Positions 62,001 to 64,000 of a stretch of 64,000 bases of DNA are shown here, one piece after another. Under the pieces are notes generated by a model, which was given only the letters and a program-made list of their open reading frames with translations, searched no databases and was not told the origin of the DNA. The first letter of the stretch is position 1. Every line of letters begins with the position of its first letter. The stretch covers positions 18,652,053 through 18,716,052 of the forward strand of contig JAZAYU010000002.1 in NCBI GenBank assembly GCA_038501625.1, in the 5' to 3' direction. A program made the translations under genes and the position numbers. Source of the DNA: Corbicula japonica (lineage: Eukaryota; Mollusca; Bivalvia; Venerida; Cyrenidae).

Positions 62001-64000
62001 CAATTCAATGTGTAACACTGAATCTACTTAAAAGACATTGACCTAATACAGGACTTAATACAAGTGGAAGTTTTAAAATGTGCAGAATGAATTATTGTTT
62101 AAATAAATACAATCTGTATGAAACGAACGAACTATAATGGTCTACCTAGTTCGTTCATTCGAGGCAAATATACATTGACGCTGTATAACGAATTCTGTTG
62201 TTTCCATTTATGTTCGTTTAATCAATCAGTTTTGCAGAATCTTTCTCAATCTGATAAAGTTGTATGTGATGTTCATTTGAACATTTGAAATTTTACAGAA
62301 AAATCGAGAGATGCTTTTGAGAAATTAAGACAACAAATAGTTCGGGAACATCAGAGATATGCACCATCCTATTTTCGTGGTAAGTTTTCCCAAAATAGAA
62401 TTCGAAATTAAATCTGAAAAGTTTTTACTAATGATGATTGACAAGTCAGTGCAAGATCATGCACGCATTAATTGAAATTTTAATGTCAAAAATTAAAAAA
62501 AGGTGAAATATGCATATCAGGAATCGCCACATTCAGAAAAAACAGCCTCCCCATATAGTCAAGAAGAAGAGAGGGGGAGAGAGCATGGTTAATAAGATGA
62601 TCAGTTTAAAAAAAGACACTACTAACAATAAACAAAAATGAGAACCCGAGGGGTTACCGCTATGGAACGGCCAGTGGCAAATCAAATTGCCACTGGGGGT
62701 TTAAACCAGGTTCCAGGGTCACCAACCTCACACTTGCCCCAACAGGTTCTCATATCACAAACCAAGTACAAGTTGTCTTGGTGAAACAACTCCAACCCAC
62801 TTACCGGCTCAACATTGTTGCATGCAACAGCACACAAACATATAAAACATAAGAAGCTAAGAGCATTGCAAAGCAGAAGGGACGGGTACTTAATGATCTT
62901 ACCGAGATTGTGTTAGGAAAGGCAATTATTTCATATTGTACTATAACGAACCTGATACTCTGAAAATCATTATTTGATATCTGTAACTGGAAGTTTTCCA
63001 ATTGGAACATGCAGTAGTTTTCGAACCCTAAATATGTTGATGATATGTTTGCAATTATGTTTCCTAATAATGAATACTGCTTTGTTGATTACTTTCAATA
63101 CTATTGACAAAATATAGTTTTGACGTAAAGCTTTAAGTACTTCAGGCTGTAGCATAACAAGATCCATTGTTGTGATGTGAACAGTTTGACCATTTTTACA
63201 AATAATTAAATGTGTTTTGTTTACGGTTTCATTTCGCATGTTACGTTTAAACAAAACATTAAATCATTACATAGTTTGGACTGATTAAAGTTTATGGACT
63301 CAAACGAATTTTCAAAAAAAAAAAATACAACAATTGCACATTCAGAAAGTAAGTTGATCCGTTTTCCCGCTAACACCAATACAGTTGTAAGCAGAATATC
63401 ATATGACCATTAAAAATAATGGTTTGACGCATTATAATAATTATTGGCTTGAACATATACAACTTTTAATTCGGGTAAGTGCTCACCAACCTCATTTGCC
63501 CTGCTAAGTTCTTTTAGAGTTATTGCAGAACACAGTGTTTTTTTTTCTACTAGTATTACTTTGATAAAATTGAATCACATATGTTTTTATTTAGAAGATG
63601 AGAATGTGCCTGGAACTAAGACTGGAAGTGACGATAACAGAAGAGGAAATTATGACCACGTTGCTTTCTATCTCTACGCTGGACTCAAATATTTGAGTTC
63701 CTTTGAAATAAAAAGGCGAGGTTTATTCCCCAATAAGATTAAAAGAACACAAATAAACAATCAAATATCATTGACAGAAAAGTATAAAAGCAAACTAGAC
63801 AATAATTTAGTAAGTGTGATAAACTTATTAAAACATTACGATCCCACACAATTACAATTCATTTGTGATAATAAACTCACTTTTTCATCTGAACCTTTTA
63901 AATCACTTTTTAAATGCTTAGTTGACACGATAACAATATTAGGTCAAGTCATTATTCTAGACGTAGCAAACATCTTGGCTTGTAGATATACTGATTCACA
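16639..64000 (+). CDS. Multi-exon CARD-containing protein gene (17 exons recognised, continues past window)
   Basis: Manual gene model. Exons are 16639-17124, 18167-18256, 25128-25185, 27924-28075, 28780-29005, 30759-31388, 32723-32821, 33362-33727, 36015-36254, 36498-36658, 38452-38544, 44219-44338, 51736-51815, 54195-54330, 59716-59788, 62299-62379 and 63595 to the edge. Each junction is GT/AG and cumulative phase agrees at all 16 joins, giving about 1165 open codons, which is unlikely by chance. Domain order: basic N-terminus, CARD-like fold (about residues 212-320), helical region with a degenerate HEPN-like helix (near 440-455), coiled coil (about 460-580), possible TRADD-N-like alpha/beta segment (about 631-702), polar linker, repeated short exons, beta-rich segment and helical C-terminal part. 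CARD proteins act by homotypic assembly in apoptosis and innate immune signalling; such a role is inferred. No signal peptide or membrane segment is seen. Extra in-phase exons could be missed, and two genes (break between exons 8 and 9) remain possible. Confidence 0.7.
17921..18063. repeat. Long hairpin H4 in intron 1
   Basis: TAAATTTCGTGTTTGATAAG pairs with CTTATCAAACACGAAATTTA. The stem continues through TTCACCGAGTCTTGAACGTC and the GGGCTG region to a tight end, GGAGTCCTTCGGACTCC. The arms are about 65 bp with few mismatches. The stem sequence is unrelated to H1-H3. It lies 104 bp upstream of exon 2. Confidence 0.75.
18167..18256 (+). CDS. Exon 2: short basic exon with 5-residue tandem repeat
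   Basis: The acceptor is CCGTGTTTCAG and the donor CCA|GTAAGG; the exon is exactly 30 codons, phase 0 in and out. It begins NVAGEIVAGEIPAMKKKKRS: a 15 bp unit encoding VAGEI is repeated twice in tandem, followed by a KKKKR cluster. This continues the basic character of exon 1. Exon 2 lies about 100 bp downstream of a long hairpin in intron 1. No domain is recognised. Confidence 0.6.
18257..22850. other. Intron 2, left part: AT-rich, mostly featureless
   Basis: No plus-strand exon with a fitting phase was found. A decayed inverted-repeat element spans about 20641-20875: TTAACCCTTTCCTCC at one end, AAAAGGGTAAAT at the other, with GATCAGCCAGCACATC / GATGTGCCAGCTAATC inside. It is related to the MITE at 52234-52411. 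A 22 bp tandem duplication (GTGACAATAAGGTACATATT) sits near 19485. A minus-strand frame at 22078-22350 is discussed under rejected items. Confidence 0.5.
22864..22912. repeat. Small GC-rich hairpin
   Basis: CGAGCTTAACGCTCGGGTCG followed by CTTTGCGACCCGAGCTAGAG and CTCG. CTCGGGTCGC and GCGACCCGAG form a perfect 10 bp stem around TTT, with partial outer pairing of CGAGCT and AGCTCG. Confidence 0.6.
23124..23294. repeat. Long hairpin H5 in intron 2
   Basis: GAAATAATCAATAG...CCGGTGAATTATCG pairs with CGATAATTCACCGG...CTATTGATTATTTC. The stem then runs through GCAGGATAATTCACGGGGC, a TTCAG/CTGAA region and GCGTA to the end GAGGGGCGTAGCCCC. The arms are about 75 bp. GTGAATTATCGCAGGATAATTCAC is itself palindromic within each arm. 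A mini-version (GTGAATTATCGTGTAATAATTCAC) occurs at about 23821-23844. Confidence 0.75.
23300..25127. other. Intron 2, right part: no gene recognised
   Basis: Contains the small palindrome near 23821. Open frames of 63-83 codons here have no coding character and no splice context. Confidence 0.4.
25128..25185 (+). CDS. Exon 3: short acidic linker before the CARD
   Basis: The acceptor is TTCAATGACAG and the donor ACAG|GTAATG. The 58 nt are phase 0 in and phase 1 out, encoding NSSQKSDDAKEEREDTDLT. The exon is acidic and polar, so probably an unstructured linker between the basic N-terminus and the CARD. Its small size makes it less certain than exons 4-8, but both splice sites are good and the phase fits exons 2 and 4. 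Confidence 0.55.
26290..27120 (-). repeat. Tandem-unit repeat related to elements E-A and E-B, reverse orientation
   Basis: About 110-120 bp imperfect units with 'aaaagaggcataacctt', 'gtagatt(tt)atgatgaat', 'gtttcaa...ttgatat' and 'cagagttatgggtcttg' are the reverse complement of the units in 33866-35620 and 39176-43062. It lies in intron 3. No terminal inverted repeat is found for this copy. Confidence 0.5.
27332..27592. mobile_element. Solo arm fragment related to the 3.0 kb TIR element
   Basis: It ends GTGCACGACATCCAAAAAGT and CACGTGGTATAGCCGCCC, matching the terminal sequence of 47473-50482. Its other end is a hairpin of GGCTGCCGTTTTCTTAAAC with GTTTGAGAAAACGACAGCC. Only one arm is present. 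Confidence 0.55.
27924..28075 (+). CDS. Exon 4: CARD domain, N-terminal half
   Basis: The acceptor is CTTTCATTTCAG and the donor ATTATG|GTATGT; phase 1 in, phase 0 out. It encodes about residues 212-262, which fall into three amphipathic helices: one around SVILKVLPTFVDHM, one starting DPKKITDRMLESNNY, and one at RPSILRDIM. The order and spacing (a long first helix, then D-P-x-x-I/L-x-D-x-x-L, then a short third helix) are typical of caspase-recruitment domains. The domain is completed by exon 5. Confidence 0.75.
28291..28435 (+). repeat. Dispersed repeat R2, copy 1
   Basis: Core text GTAATATGCATTTCCATTTA, CAGGCTCAATCAATC, CGAGCCTATAATATTTTT and TTTCAAAGTTCCCCTTTCCA. Copies are at 32940-33105 (reverse), 46340-46480 and 51878-51995. 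Each has a short inverted core GGCTCAAT...ACCGAGCC. Confidence 0.55.
28780..29005 (+). CDS. Exon 5: CARD domain, C-terminal half, plus linker
   Basis: The acceptor is TACGTTTCTAG and the donor CTCAG|GTAATT; phase 0 in, phase 1 out, about residues 263-337. The segment RNRKLLDWISRSDVSVYTHF followed by KQCLLETKQINLFTLLE matches CARD helices 4-6: a basic residue then K-L-L-D, and a later F-x-x-x-L...T/G-Q-x-x-L-x-x-L-L pattern. The rest (EKDGDTREITTNIRQNTIQL) is polar. This is the strongest family recognition in the gene, although a related death-fold subtype cannot be excluded without a profile search. Confidence 0.75.
30109..30387 (+). pseudogene. Partial duplicate of the start of exon 6
   Basis: From about 30109 to 30250 the sequence is nearly identical to 30716-30860, including the T-rich acceptor and the first 34 codons of exon 6 (ELVAKADLRDKQ...). 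The match stops abruptly at AAAATCAAT. The copy continues in an open frame with unrelated residues, ending at a possible donor AGAG|GTAGTT (30387). Exit there would be phase 0, which does not fit exon 6 or exon 7, so splicing it in would break the frame. It is probably a dead tandem fragment or an alternative terminal exon: unspliced, the frame stays open to about 30480. Confidence 0.55.
30759..31388 (+). CDS. Exon 6: helical domain (weak DZIP3-type HEPN resemblance) and coiled coil
   Basis: The largest exon: 630 nt, phase 1 in and out, acceptor after a T-run (CCGATTTTTTTAG), donor AAAAG|GTATTG. About residues 338-547. The first 120 residues are helical and hydrophobic. They include the pattern F-P...D-x-W-G-F-S-L-F-C-H-I-L and then LRHCLEWLLEQRENVSQY. 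The latter resembles the last helix of DZIP3/hRUL138-type HEPN domains, where R-N-x-x-x-x-H is expected; here the His position is Gln or Tyr, so any RNase function would be doubtful. The C-terminal 90 residues are charged and probably a coiled coil. A partial copy of this exon lies 610 bp upstream. Confidence 0.65.
31971..31997. repeat. (GTTT)n microsatellite
   Basis: Short GTTT tetranucleotide run at the left side of the MITE at 32017. Confidence 0.8.
32017..32695. mobile_element. TA-flanked MITE with TTCGCG-rich inverted ends
   Basis: The left end TACCGTATAATGGGGTTTTT, followed by TCGCGAGCA and TTTCGCGACCG, is matched in reverse by CGCGAAAATAACCCATTATA and CGGTA at the right. TA at both edges (32017-32018, 32694-32695) fits the target duplication of Tc1/mariner-type non-autonomous elements. 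Length is about 679 bp with no ORF of note. It lies in intron 6. Confidence 0.65.
32723..32821 (+). CDS. Exon 7: coiled-coil exon
   Basis: The acceptor is AACATTTTCAG and the donor CCCGG|GTTAGA; 99 nt, phase 1 in and out. It encodes GSEQIGKKLDTLIAKVEQLE plus a polar Asn/Gln/Arg-rich tail. The heptad-like spacing (I, L, L, V, L) continues the coiled coil from the end of exon 6. It lies just downstream of a TA-flanked MITE that ends at 32695. Confidence 0.6.
32940..33105 (-). repeat. Dispersed repeat R2, copy 2
   Basis: Reverse-oriented copy: GGAAAGGGAAATGTGAAAGC, GATTGAGCC, GGAAATGCAAATGACTGCCC and CCCCGGGTTGAAC. It lies in intron 7 between exons 7 and 8. Confidence 0.5.
33362..33727 (+). CDS. 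Exon 8: alpha/beta segment, possible TRADD-N-like domain
   Basis: The acceptor is GTTTGTTTCAG and the donor ATAG|GTAAGA; 366 nt, phase 1 in and out, about residues 581-702. The second half contains a strand-helix unit, GCIELYIQCSSVLSLLTLLR, followed by DYVNGNLDIYLEPLE, a further polar strand region and a final helix. The order 'G-x-(I/L)-x-(L/V)-x-(I/F)-x-C...L-x-x-L-x-x-x-Y-x-x-G-x-L' resembles the TRADD N-terminal alpha/beta fold found in some invertebrate death-fold proteins. This is by eye only and weak. If unspliced, the frame ends at 33790-33792, which would be a possible alternative gene end. Confidence 0.65.
33866..35620. mobile_element. Element E-A with CTCGACTATTCG-type inverted ends
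   Basis: It starts CTCGACTATTCGA and ends TTGAATAGTCGAG (inverted). The left flank has CGGCATCGGCGTCGGCGTTC. The interior has imperfect 110-120 bp units (e.g. 'ataactctgcttcaataatttt', 'atcaactt gaaacttagaatatat'). The right tail 'aattatttctgttatgagaaat...cattcacttctttatg' matches the tail of 39176-43062. A smaller MITE is nested at 34659-35081. It has no ORF and lies in intron 8. Confidence 0.55.
34659..35081. mobile_element. MITE nested in element E-A
   Basis: AAAGCCACAATAAACTTGCC at the left is exactly inverted at the right (GGCAAGTTTATTGTGGCTTT). Length is about 423 bp. The 64-codon open frame inside has no family resemblance. Confidence 0.6.
36015..36254 (+). CDS. Exon 9: acidic, polar linker exon
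   Basis: Two AGs are close together. Using TTTCTAG before 36015 keeps phase 1 open (DFQQFEMKSN...), whereas the AACAG at 36025 would give an immediate TGA, so the first is chosen. The donor is GAAAG|GTTTGT; 240 nt, phase 1 in and out. The protein is Asp/Asn/Glu-rich with one hydrophobic strand, RLVLLGFNFG, near its end. An in-frame ATG at 36032 could be the start of a second gene or an alternative transcript. Confidence 0.55.
36498..36658 (+). CDS. Exon 10: polar Ser-rich linker exon
   Basis: The acceptor is GTTATTGCAG and the donor GTCAAG|GTACAT; 161 nt, phase 1 in, phase 0 out. It encodes VKNNIPDTNGHKESLELTEY and a Ser/Pro/Lys-rich stretch (SPTSAMSDSGSQNAKPTRLK). It looks unstructured and may carry phosphorylation sites. 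No family is recognised. The intron before it (36255-36497) is the shortest in the model. Confidence 0.55.
36659..38294. other. Intron 10: no gene or repeat recognised
   Basis: Unremarkable AT-rich intron sequence up to the R1 fragment at about 38295. Confidence 0.4.
38295..38420 (-). repeat. Dispersed repeat R1, fragment d
   Basis: AATATGCATATCAGAAATCG, then CATTCAGAAGACAAAGCCTC, matches the reverse of R1 (compare 62515-62560). It ends just before exon 11. Confidence 0.45.
38452..38544 (+). CDS. Exon 11: short repeat exon, related to exon 12
   Basis: The acceptor is a long pyrimidine tract, TTTTTCTTGTACTTCAG; the donor chosen is TTTA|GTAGGT, giving 31 codons, phase 0 in and out. The competing donor four bases later would give phase 1 and not fit exon 12. 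The protein includes LKENGEAMHMERPADF. Aligned with exon 12 it shares N, E-T, L-K-E, M-H, R and A-D at matching positions (11 of 26), so the two exons look like an old duplication. An R1 repeat fragment lies just upstream (about 38295-38420). Confidence 0.5.
39176..43062. mobile_element. Element E-B, large copy of the CTCGACTATTCG-type element
   Basis: The left end CTAGACTACTCGAAGAACAG, followed by a CGGCGTCGGCGTC run, matches the start of 33866-35620. The right end TTCGAATAGTCGAG closes it in inverted orientation. Tandem units of about 110-180 bp fill 39240-39590 and 42060-42720 ('gaaacttggaatatatattc', 'acccataactctgct'). About 2.4 kb in the middle (about 39600-42050) is unrelated and looks like an insertion; it holds the minus-strand exon candidate at 40367-40624. 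It lies in intron 11. Confidence 0.5.
40367..40624 (-). CDS. Possible 3'-terminal exon or transposon ORF on the minus strand
   Basis: An 85-codon frame with normal protein composition: LQQTQTAAQLVQQLHNDRLE, then DLKFFATLLKDEKLTRNISG and a Lys-rich tail (NRIKKLSKKVGQGE). It begins only at a GTG, so it is probably entered by splicing. An AATAAA (minus strand, 40327-40322) lies 40 nt after the stop, as expected for a polyadenylated 3' end. On the minus strand a strong donor-like CTCCG|GTGAGT and an acceptor-like ATCAGCCAG occur within 60 bp upstream. The family is not recognised. It may be part of the sequence inserted in element E-B, or chance. Confidence 0.3.
   Translation of the reverse strand: MLQQTQTAAQLVQQLHNDRLEDLKFFATLLKDEKLTRNISGRYHKSFPKVSSVTKINYTKFSNRIKKLSKKVGQGETGCALNVVM
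43128..43260 (+). repeat. Dispersed repeat R1, copy b, first part
   Basis: GTGGGTTAGAGCTTATTCAC, CAAGACAACTTGTACT, GAGGCAAGTGTGAAGTTGGT and AACCCCAGTGGCAA match copies a and c. The second part of the copy is displaced to about 43850-43970. Confidence 0.5.
43358..43596 (+). repeat. Direct repeat DR-L, upstream copy
   Basis: TCCTAGTAACTTATTTTTTA, then GGTCAGGTGTTATACTGT and TACAATGTCCTTTCCAAAA, CAAGAGTTTAGGATA. The same text recurs at 44523-44697 on the other side of exon 12. Confidence 0.65.
44219..44338 (+). CDS. Exon 12: short repeat exon, related to exon 11
   Basis: The acceptor is TTGTATCATTTCAG and the donor ATACG|GTAAGA; exactly 40 codons, phase 0 in and out. It encodes NSTETKIYRELKEHEQDMHT, then DRQADYYNPIIFVKRMYRDT. 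The symmetrical phase and similarity to exon 11 fit exon duplication. The exon sits between two direct copies of an intronic repeat (43358-43596 and 44523-44697). Confidence 0.55.
44523..44697 (+). repeat. Direct repeat DR-L, downstream copy
   Basis: Shorter copy of 43358-43596 with the same start and end blocks. The SINE at 44700 begins two or three bases after its end. Confidence 0.65.
44700..44919 (+). mobile_element. tRNA-derived SINE, copy 2
   Basis: Same layout as the copy at 9178-9398: a shared head with GTCTCCCCGTAC and ACCGATGTCATGCAGTGATT, an A box CGGTTAGCTCAATCGG (44826-44841) and a B box GGTTCGCTCCC (44890-44900). Both copies end at ACTATCATT. The 100-codon open frame over it is a by-product of the SINE. 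It lies in the long intron between exons 12 and 13. Confidence 0.65.
45650..46320. repeat. Dispersed tandem-style repeat related to 15110-16000
   Basis: It has CGGCCTGTCGGTCGATCTGT, then 'ggtcaagttcaaggttactgt' and 'gtgatgaaactt' blocks, and a duplicated 60 bp segment near 46200-46300 (CAGGATTTATATTCTCAGA). The latter matches text at 14588-14640. No coding frame is credible. Confidence 0.45.
46340..46480 (+). repeat. Dispersed repeat R2, copy 3
   Basis: GTGGGCAGTAATATGCATTT, then CCATTTCTGCCCATGAACAG, GCTCAATTAAAACCGAGCC and GGTGGCTTTCAAAGTTCCCT; the best-preserved copy of R2. Confidence 0.5.
46480..47340. other. Intronic AT-rich sequence, nothing recognised
   Basis: Very AT-rich; it ends in a (TA)n run at about 47342-47374. 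Confidence 0.4.
47342..47374. repeat. (TA)n microsatellite
   Basis: About 33 bp of alternating TA. It abuts the 19 bp direct repeat ATATGGGTGAGATAAGTAA. Confidence 0.9.
47473..50482. mobile_element. 3.0 kb non-autonomous DNA transposon with about 488 bp terminal inverted repeats
   Basis: The left arm (47473 to about 47960) begins CAGGGTGGCTATACCACGTG. The right arm (about 49993-50482) is its near-exact reverse complement. Each arm carries four variants of GATGTCGTGCACA / GATGTCGTACACAC, probably subterminal transposase-binding sites. The central 2 kb has no transposase. CAGGG ends resemble hAT, but no 8 bp target duplication is seen: only AGATG is shared at the two edges. A related solo arm is at 27332-27592. 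It lies in intron 12. Confidence 0.7.
51418..51572 (+). repeat. Dispersed repeat R1, fragment e
   Basis: GTAACCGCTCGGGTACTATT, then CTCTTTTCCTCTACGTTTTG and GTGTGGCGATTCCTGATATG match R1 copies a and c. It lies about 160 bp upstream of exon 13. Confidence 0.45.
51736..51815 (+). CDS. Exon 13: start of beta-rich segment
   Basis: The acceptor is GCAATTATTTCAG and the donor ATCAG|GTAAAC; 80 nt, phase 0 in, phase 2 out. It encodes MIGIEPLIIHKAHNVSRTGA and AFAMNI. A second acceptor-like site 41 bp upstream (GTATCATTTCAG before 51695) has an open frame only in phase 1, so the inner site is preferred because exon 12 ends in phase 0. Hydrophobic alternation suggests beta structure continuing into exon 14. 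Confidence 0.5.
51878..51995 (+). repeat. Dispersed repeat R2, copy 4
   Basis: AACCCGGGGCAAAG, GTTCATGAACCGGCTCAATC, AAACCGAGCCCGCATTATAT and TGGCTTTCAAAGTTCCTTTT. It is about 60 bp downstream of exon 13. Confidence 0.5.
52234..52411. mobile_element. Short MITE with TTAACCCATTCCT ends
   Basis: TTAACCCATTCCTCTATATA at the left is inverted as ATACATAGGAATGGGTTAA at the right, about 178 bp. The TTAA at each edge could be a piggyBac-type target site. The interior has GATCAG / CTGATC and 'ggctgatctggatctac', shared with the decayed copy at 20641-20875. Confidence 0.55.
52959..53042. repeat. (TA)n microsatellite, long
   Basis: About 84 bp of uninterrupted TA, able to extrude as a cruciform. Confidence 0.95.
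54195..54330 (+). CDS. Exon 14: beta-rich segment with 7-residue tandem repeat
   Basis: The acceptor is CTTTCTTTTTGCAG; the donor chosen is TTTA|GTGTGT, giving phase 2 in and phase 0 out, matching exons 13 and 15. It encodes VGDHILLVGEDRF, then APEHSAIALEHSAI, then VKRISSDIKIDGQPRFSL. The middle part is an in-frame tandem duplication of about 21 bp (EHSAIAL-type unit). Nearby alternative donors at 54333 and 54335 would change the phase. If unspliced the frame stops at 54364-54366. The fold is not recognised. Confidence 0.5.
54721..54871. repeat. Long hairpin H6 (core of HP copy 3)
   Basis: TATCATTCAC pairs with GTGAATGATA; GATCGCGTGATCCA pairs with TGGATCACGCGATC; GAGTGAAATAT pairs with ATATTTCACGA. 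The centre has the same AACGAGGCTCTGCCGAGTT loop as H1 and H2. The stem sequence is otherwise new. Confidence 0.7.
55046..56162. mobile_element. 1.1 kb fold-back DNA transposon with 8 bp target duplication
   Basis: The left arm (55046 to about 55488) begins CACAGGTGCTTGAAACAAAC; the right arm (about 55719-56162) is an almost exact reverse complement. Arms of about 443 bp flank a 230 bp spacer. The flanks ACATGGGG (55038-55045 and 56163-56170) are a perfect 8 bp duplication, typical of hAT-class insertion. There is no transposase, so it is non-autonomous. The near identity of the arms suggests recent insertion or ongoing arm conversion. Open frames inside are by-products. Confidence 0.8.
56572..56937 (+). 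pseudogene. Tc1-like transposase, N-terminal part (DNA-binding)
   Basis: ATG at 56572, MPRLRLDLRNQIIGFLQAGI, followed by SQRECARRFNVNQSTISRLH, a paired-type helix-turn-helix that binds the transposon ends. RPGQPR is the GRPR/AT-hook-like linker to a second helix-turn-helix with VIRRLRDFGIRCRRPYKGP. The frame is open for 122 codons up to the insertion point, where Thr is followed by a TAG brought in by the inserted DNA. The continuation resumes at 58431. Confidence 0.8.
56938..58421. mobile_element. 1.48 kb DNA element inserted in the Tc1 transposase, 9 bp target duplication
   Basis: ATCTTAACT occurs at 56929-56937 and 58422-58430, exactly flanking the insert. The ends are imperfect inverted repeats: TAGTCTAGATCATCTAGACG at the left and TAGTCTCAATCATTCAGACG read inward from the right (about 20 of 25 bases match). 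CTAGACGTTC / GAACGTCTAG repeats near the left end. Removing the insert and one 9-mer rejoins the Tc1 frame perfectly. No transposase inside. A 9 bp duplication suggests a MULE-like or other 8-9 bp-duplicating family; hAT is less likely. An R3 fold-back repeat is nested at about 57420-57850. Confidence 0.75.
57420..57850. repeat. Fold-back repeat R3, copy 3
   Basis: AACAGTAAAGAAAAATAG, AAATCCCTAAATTCTG, AAACACAAAATCGAAGC and 'gaatttaaatgcc' at the left are inverted at the right ('tgtgggcacttgaac', 'gatgcttcgtttttgtgttt', 'agaattttagggattt', 'tttttcattactgttct'). It matches 10550-11000 and 14655-14960. Confidence 0.55.
58431..59080 (+). pseudogene. Tc1-like transposase, catalytic part, frameshifted
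   Basis: It resumes QHHRQNRVRWARDMINNRRQ, then the first catalytic Asp in FSDESRFSL (58515-58517), GGGSVMVWGAI, and the second Asp in FQHDNARAHS (58791-58793), 91 residues later as usual. The frame then breaks at about 58805-58812. Reading continues one frame over as FLINQGIGVLEWPAVSPDMN, with the catalytic Glu in CIEHMWDEL (58886-58888). The second-Asp-to-Glu distance is 95 nt; DD34E needs 105, so about 10 nt are lost here. It ends at a TAA (59078-59080). The enzyme (DDE cut-and-paste) is dead because of both lesions. Confidence 0.8.
59488..59544 (+). mobile_element. tRNA-derived SINE fragment, copy 3
   Basis: It matches the B-box half of the other two SINE copies (GGGCTGTCGCCATGACGGTG, GGTTCGCT, TAGAGGCA). 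The A-box part and head are missing or decayed. Confidence 0.45.
59716..59788 (+). CDS. Exon 15: short beta-rich exon
   Basis: The acceptor is ATCTCTTTGTAG and the donor AATG|GTAATG; 73 nt, phase 0 in, phase 1 out. It encodes DLIQFKSCRVMETRAILTYV and DLYN. Exon 14 ends in phase 0 and exon 16 needs phase 1, so the exon is the exact bridge required by its neighbours, which is the main support. It follows 5.4 kb of intron filled with nested transposons. Confidence 0.5.
60345..61600. repeat. Decayed minisatellite, about 52-60 bp period
   Basis: The unit approximates CGTGTATAATACTTAACAAT, then TTTAAACGTTAAAACGAAGC and ACCTTCAATATA. About six units are regular between 60345 and 60700; more diverged units continue at 60890-61060 and 61350-61600, with non-repeat gaps between. 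Copies 2-5 are the most alike, which fits local homogenisation. It lies in intron 15. Confidence 0.7.
62299..62379 (+). CDS. Exon 16: short helical exon
   Basis: The acceptor is AAATTTTACAG and the donor TTTTCGTG|GTAAGT; 81 nt, phase 1 in and out. Only phase 1 is open: the other two frames stop within the exon. It encodes EKSRDAFEKLRQQIVREHQR and YAPSYFR, an amphipathic helix with a polar tail. Confidence 0.5.
62515..62810 (-). repeat. Dispersed repeat R1, copy c (longest)
   Basis: Reverse-oriented near-complete R1 of about 300 bp: TGCATATCAGGAATCGCCAC, then AGAACCCGAGGGGTTACCGC, ACACTTGCCCCAACAGG and TACAAGTTGTCTTGGTGAAA. It lies in intron 16, 135 bp after exon 16. Confidence 0.55.
63595..64000 (+). 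CDS. Exon 17 (partial, runs off window): helical domain of unknown family
   Basis: The acceptor is TGTTTTTATTTAG; phase 1 entry gives 135 uninterrupted codons to the window edge. It begins EDENVPGTKTGSDDNRRGNY, then DHVAFYLYAGLKYLSSFEIK, a basic loop, and two hydrophobic helical regions (NLVSVINLLKHYD; FKCLVDTITILGQVIILDVA). The mixed hydrophobic periodicity suggests a globular all-alpha domain, which I do not recognise. The lack of stops over 400 bp in an AT-rich region supports coding. Confidence 0.6.

Noticed and set aside
62801..63254. Overlapping minus-strand frames of 69 and 94 codons
   Set aside because: Plausible composition, but they lie across R1 and intron 16 with no family match; treated as chance.

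Overview
This is eukaryotic nuclear DNA: AT-rich, intron-rich, with no prokaryote-style gene packing and many nested transposable-element remnants. Several dispersed repeats look like those of bivalve mollusc genomes: segments opening with a CGGCGTCGGCGTC-type run, a 'cccccgccatg' repeat followed by (CCGT)n, and a tRNA-derived SINE. A bivalve is therefore the best guess. This is inference, because no marker gene fixes the species.

Main gene. One plus-strand gene appears to run from an ATG at 16639 through the right edge of the window. I assembled 17 exons from acceptor/donor pairs: 16639-17124, 18167-18256, 25128-25185, 27924-28075, 28780-29005, 30759-31388, 32723-32821, 33362-33727, 36015-36254, 36498-36658, 38452-38544, 44219-44338, 51736-51815, 54195-54330, 59716-59788, 62299-62379 and 63595-64000 (open). 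All 16 junctions keep one open frame, giving about 1165 codons. In order the product has a basic Lys/Arg/Ser-rich N-terminus, a CARD-type death fold (exons 4-5), a helical region weakly like a DZIP3-type HEPN domain, a coiled coil (exons 6-7), an alpha/beta segment that may be TRADD-N-like (exon 8), a polar linker (exons 9-10), two related short exons (11-12), a beta-rich segment (exons 13-15) and an unrecognised helical part (exons 16-17). This suggests an innate-immune or apoptosis-type adaptor. A split into two genes, with the second starting at the ATG at 36032, is not excluded.

Left flank (1-16.6 kb). It holds a minus-strand non-LTR retrotransposon fragment (endonuclease without reverse transcriptase), a tRNA-derived SINE, and two adjacent copies of a repeat built around a long hairpin with a fixed GAGGCTCTGCCGAG loop. 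A third hairpin and a tandemly structured dispersed repeat follow.

Introns. They are packed with mobile DNA: long hairpins (18.0 and 23.2 kb), a TA-flanked MITE (32.0-32.7 kb), two large elements ending in CTCGACTATTCG-type inverted repeats (33.9-35.6 and 39.2-43.1 kb), a second SINE (44.7 kb), and a 3.0 kb element with about 488 bp terminal inverted repeats (47.5-50.5 kb). A third copy of the fixed-loop hairpin repeat (54.7 kb) is split by a 1.1 kb fold-back element with an 8 bp target duplication. A Tc1/mariner element (56.3-59.3 kb) is itself split by a 1.48 kb insertion with a 9 bp target duplication. A decayed minisatellite lies at 60.3-61.6 kb.
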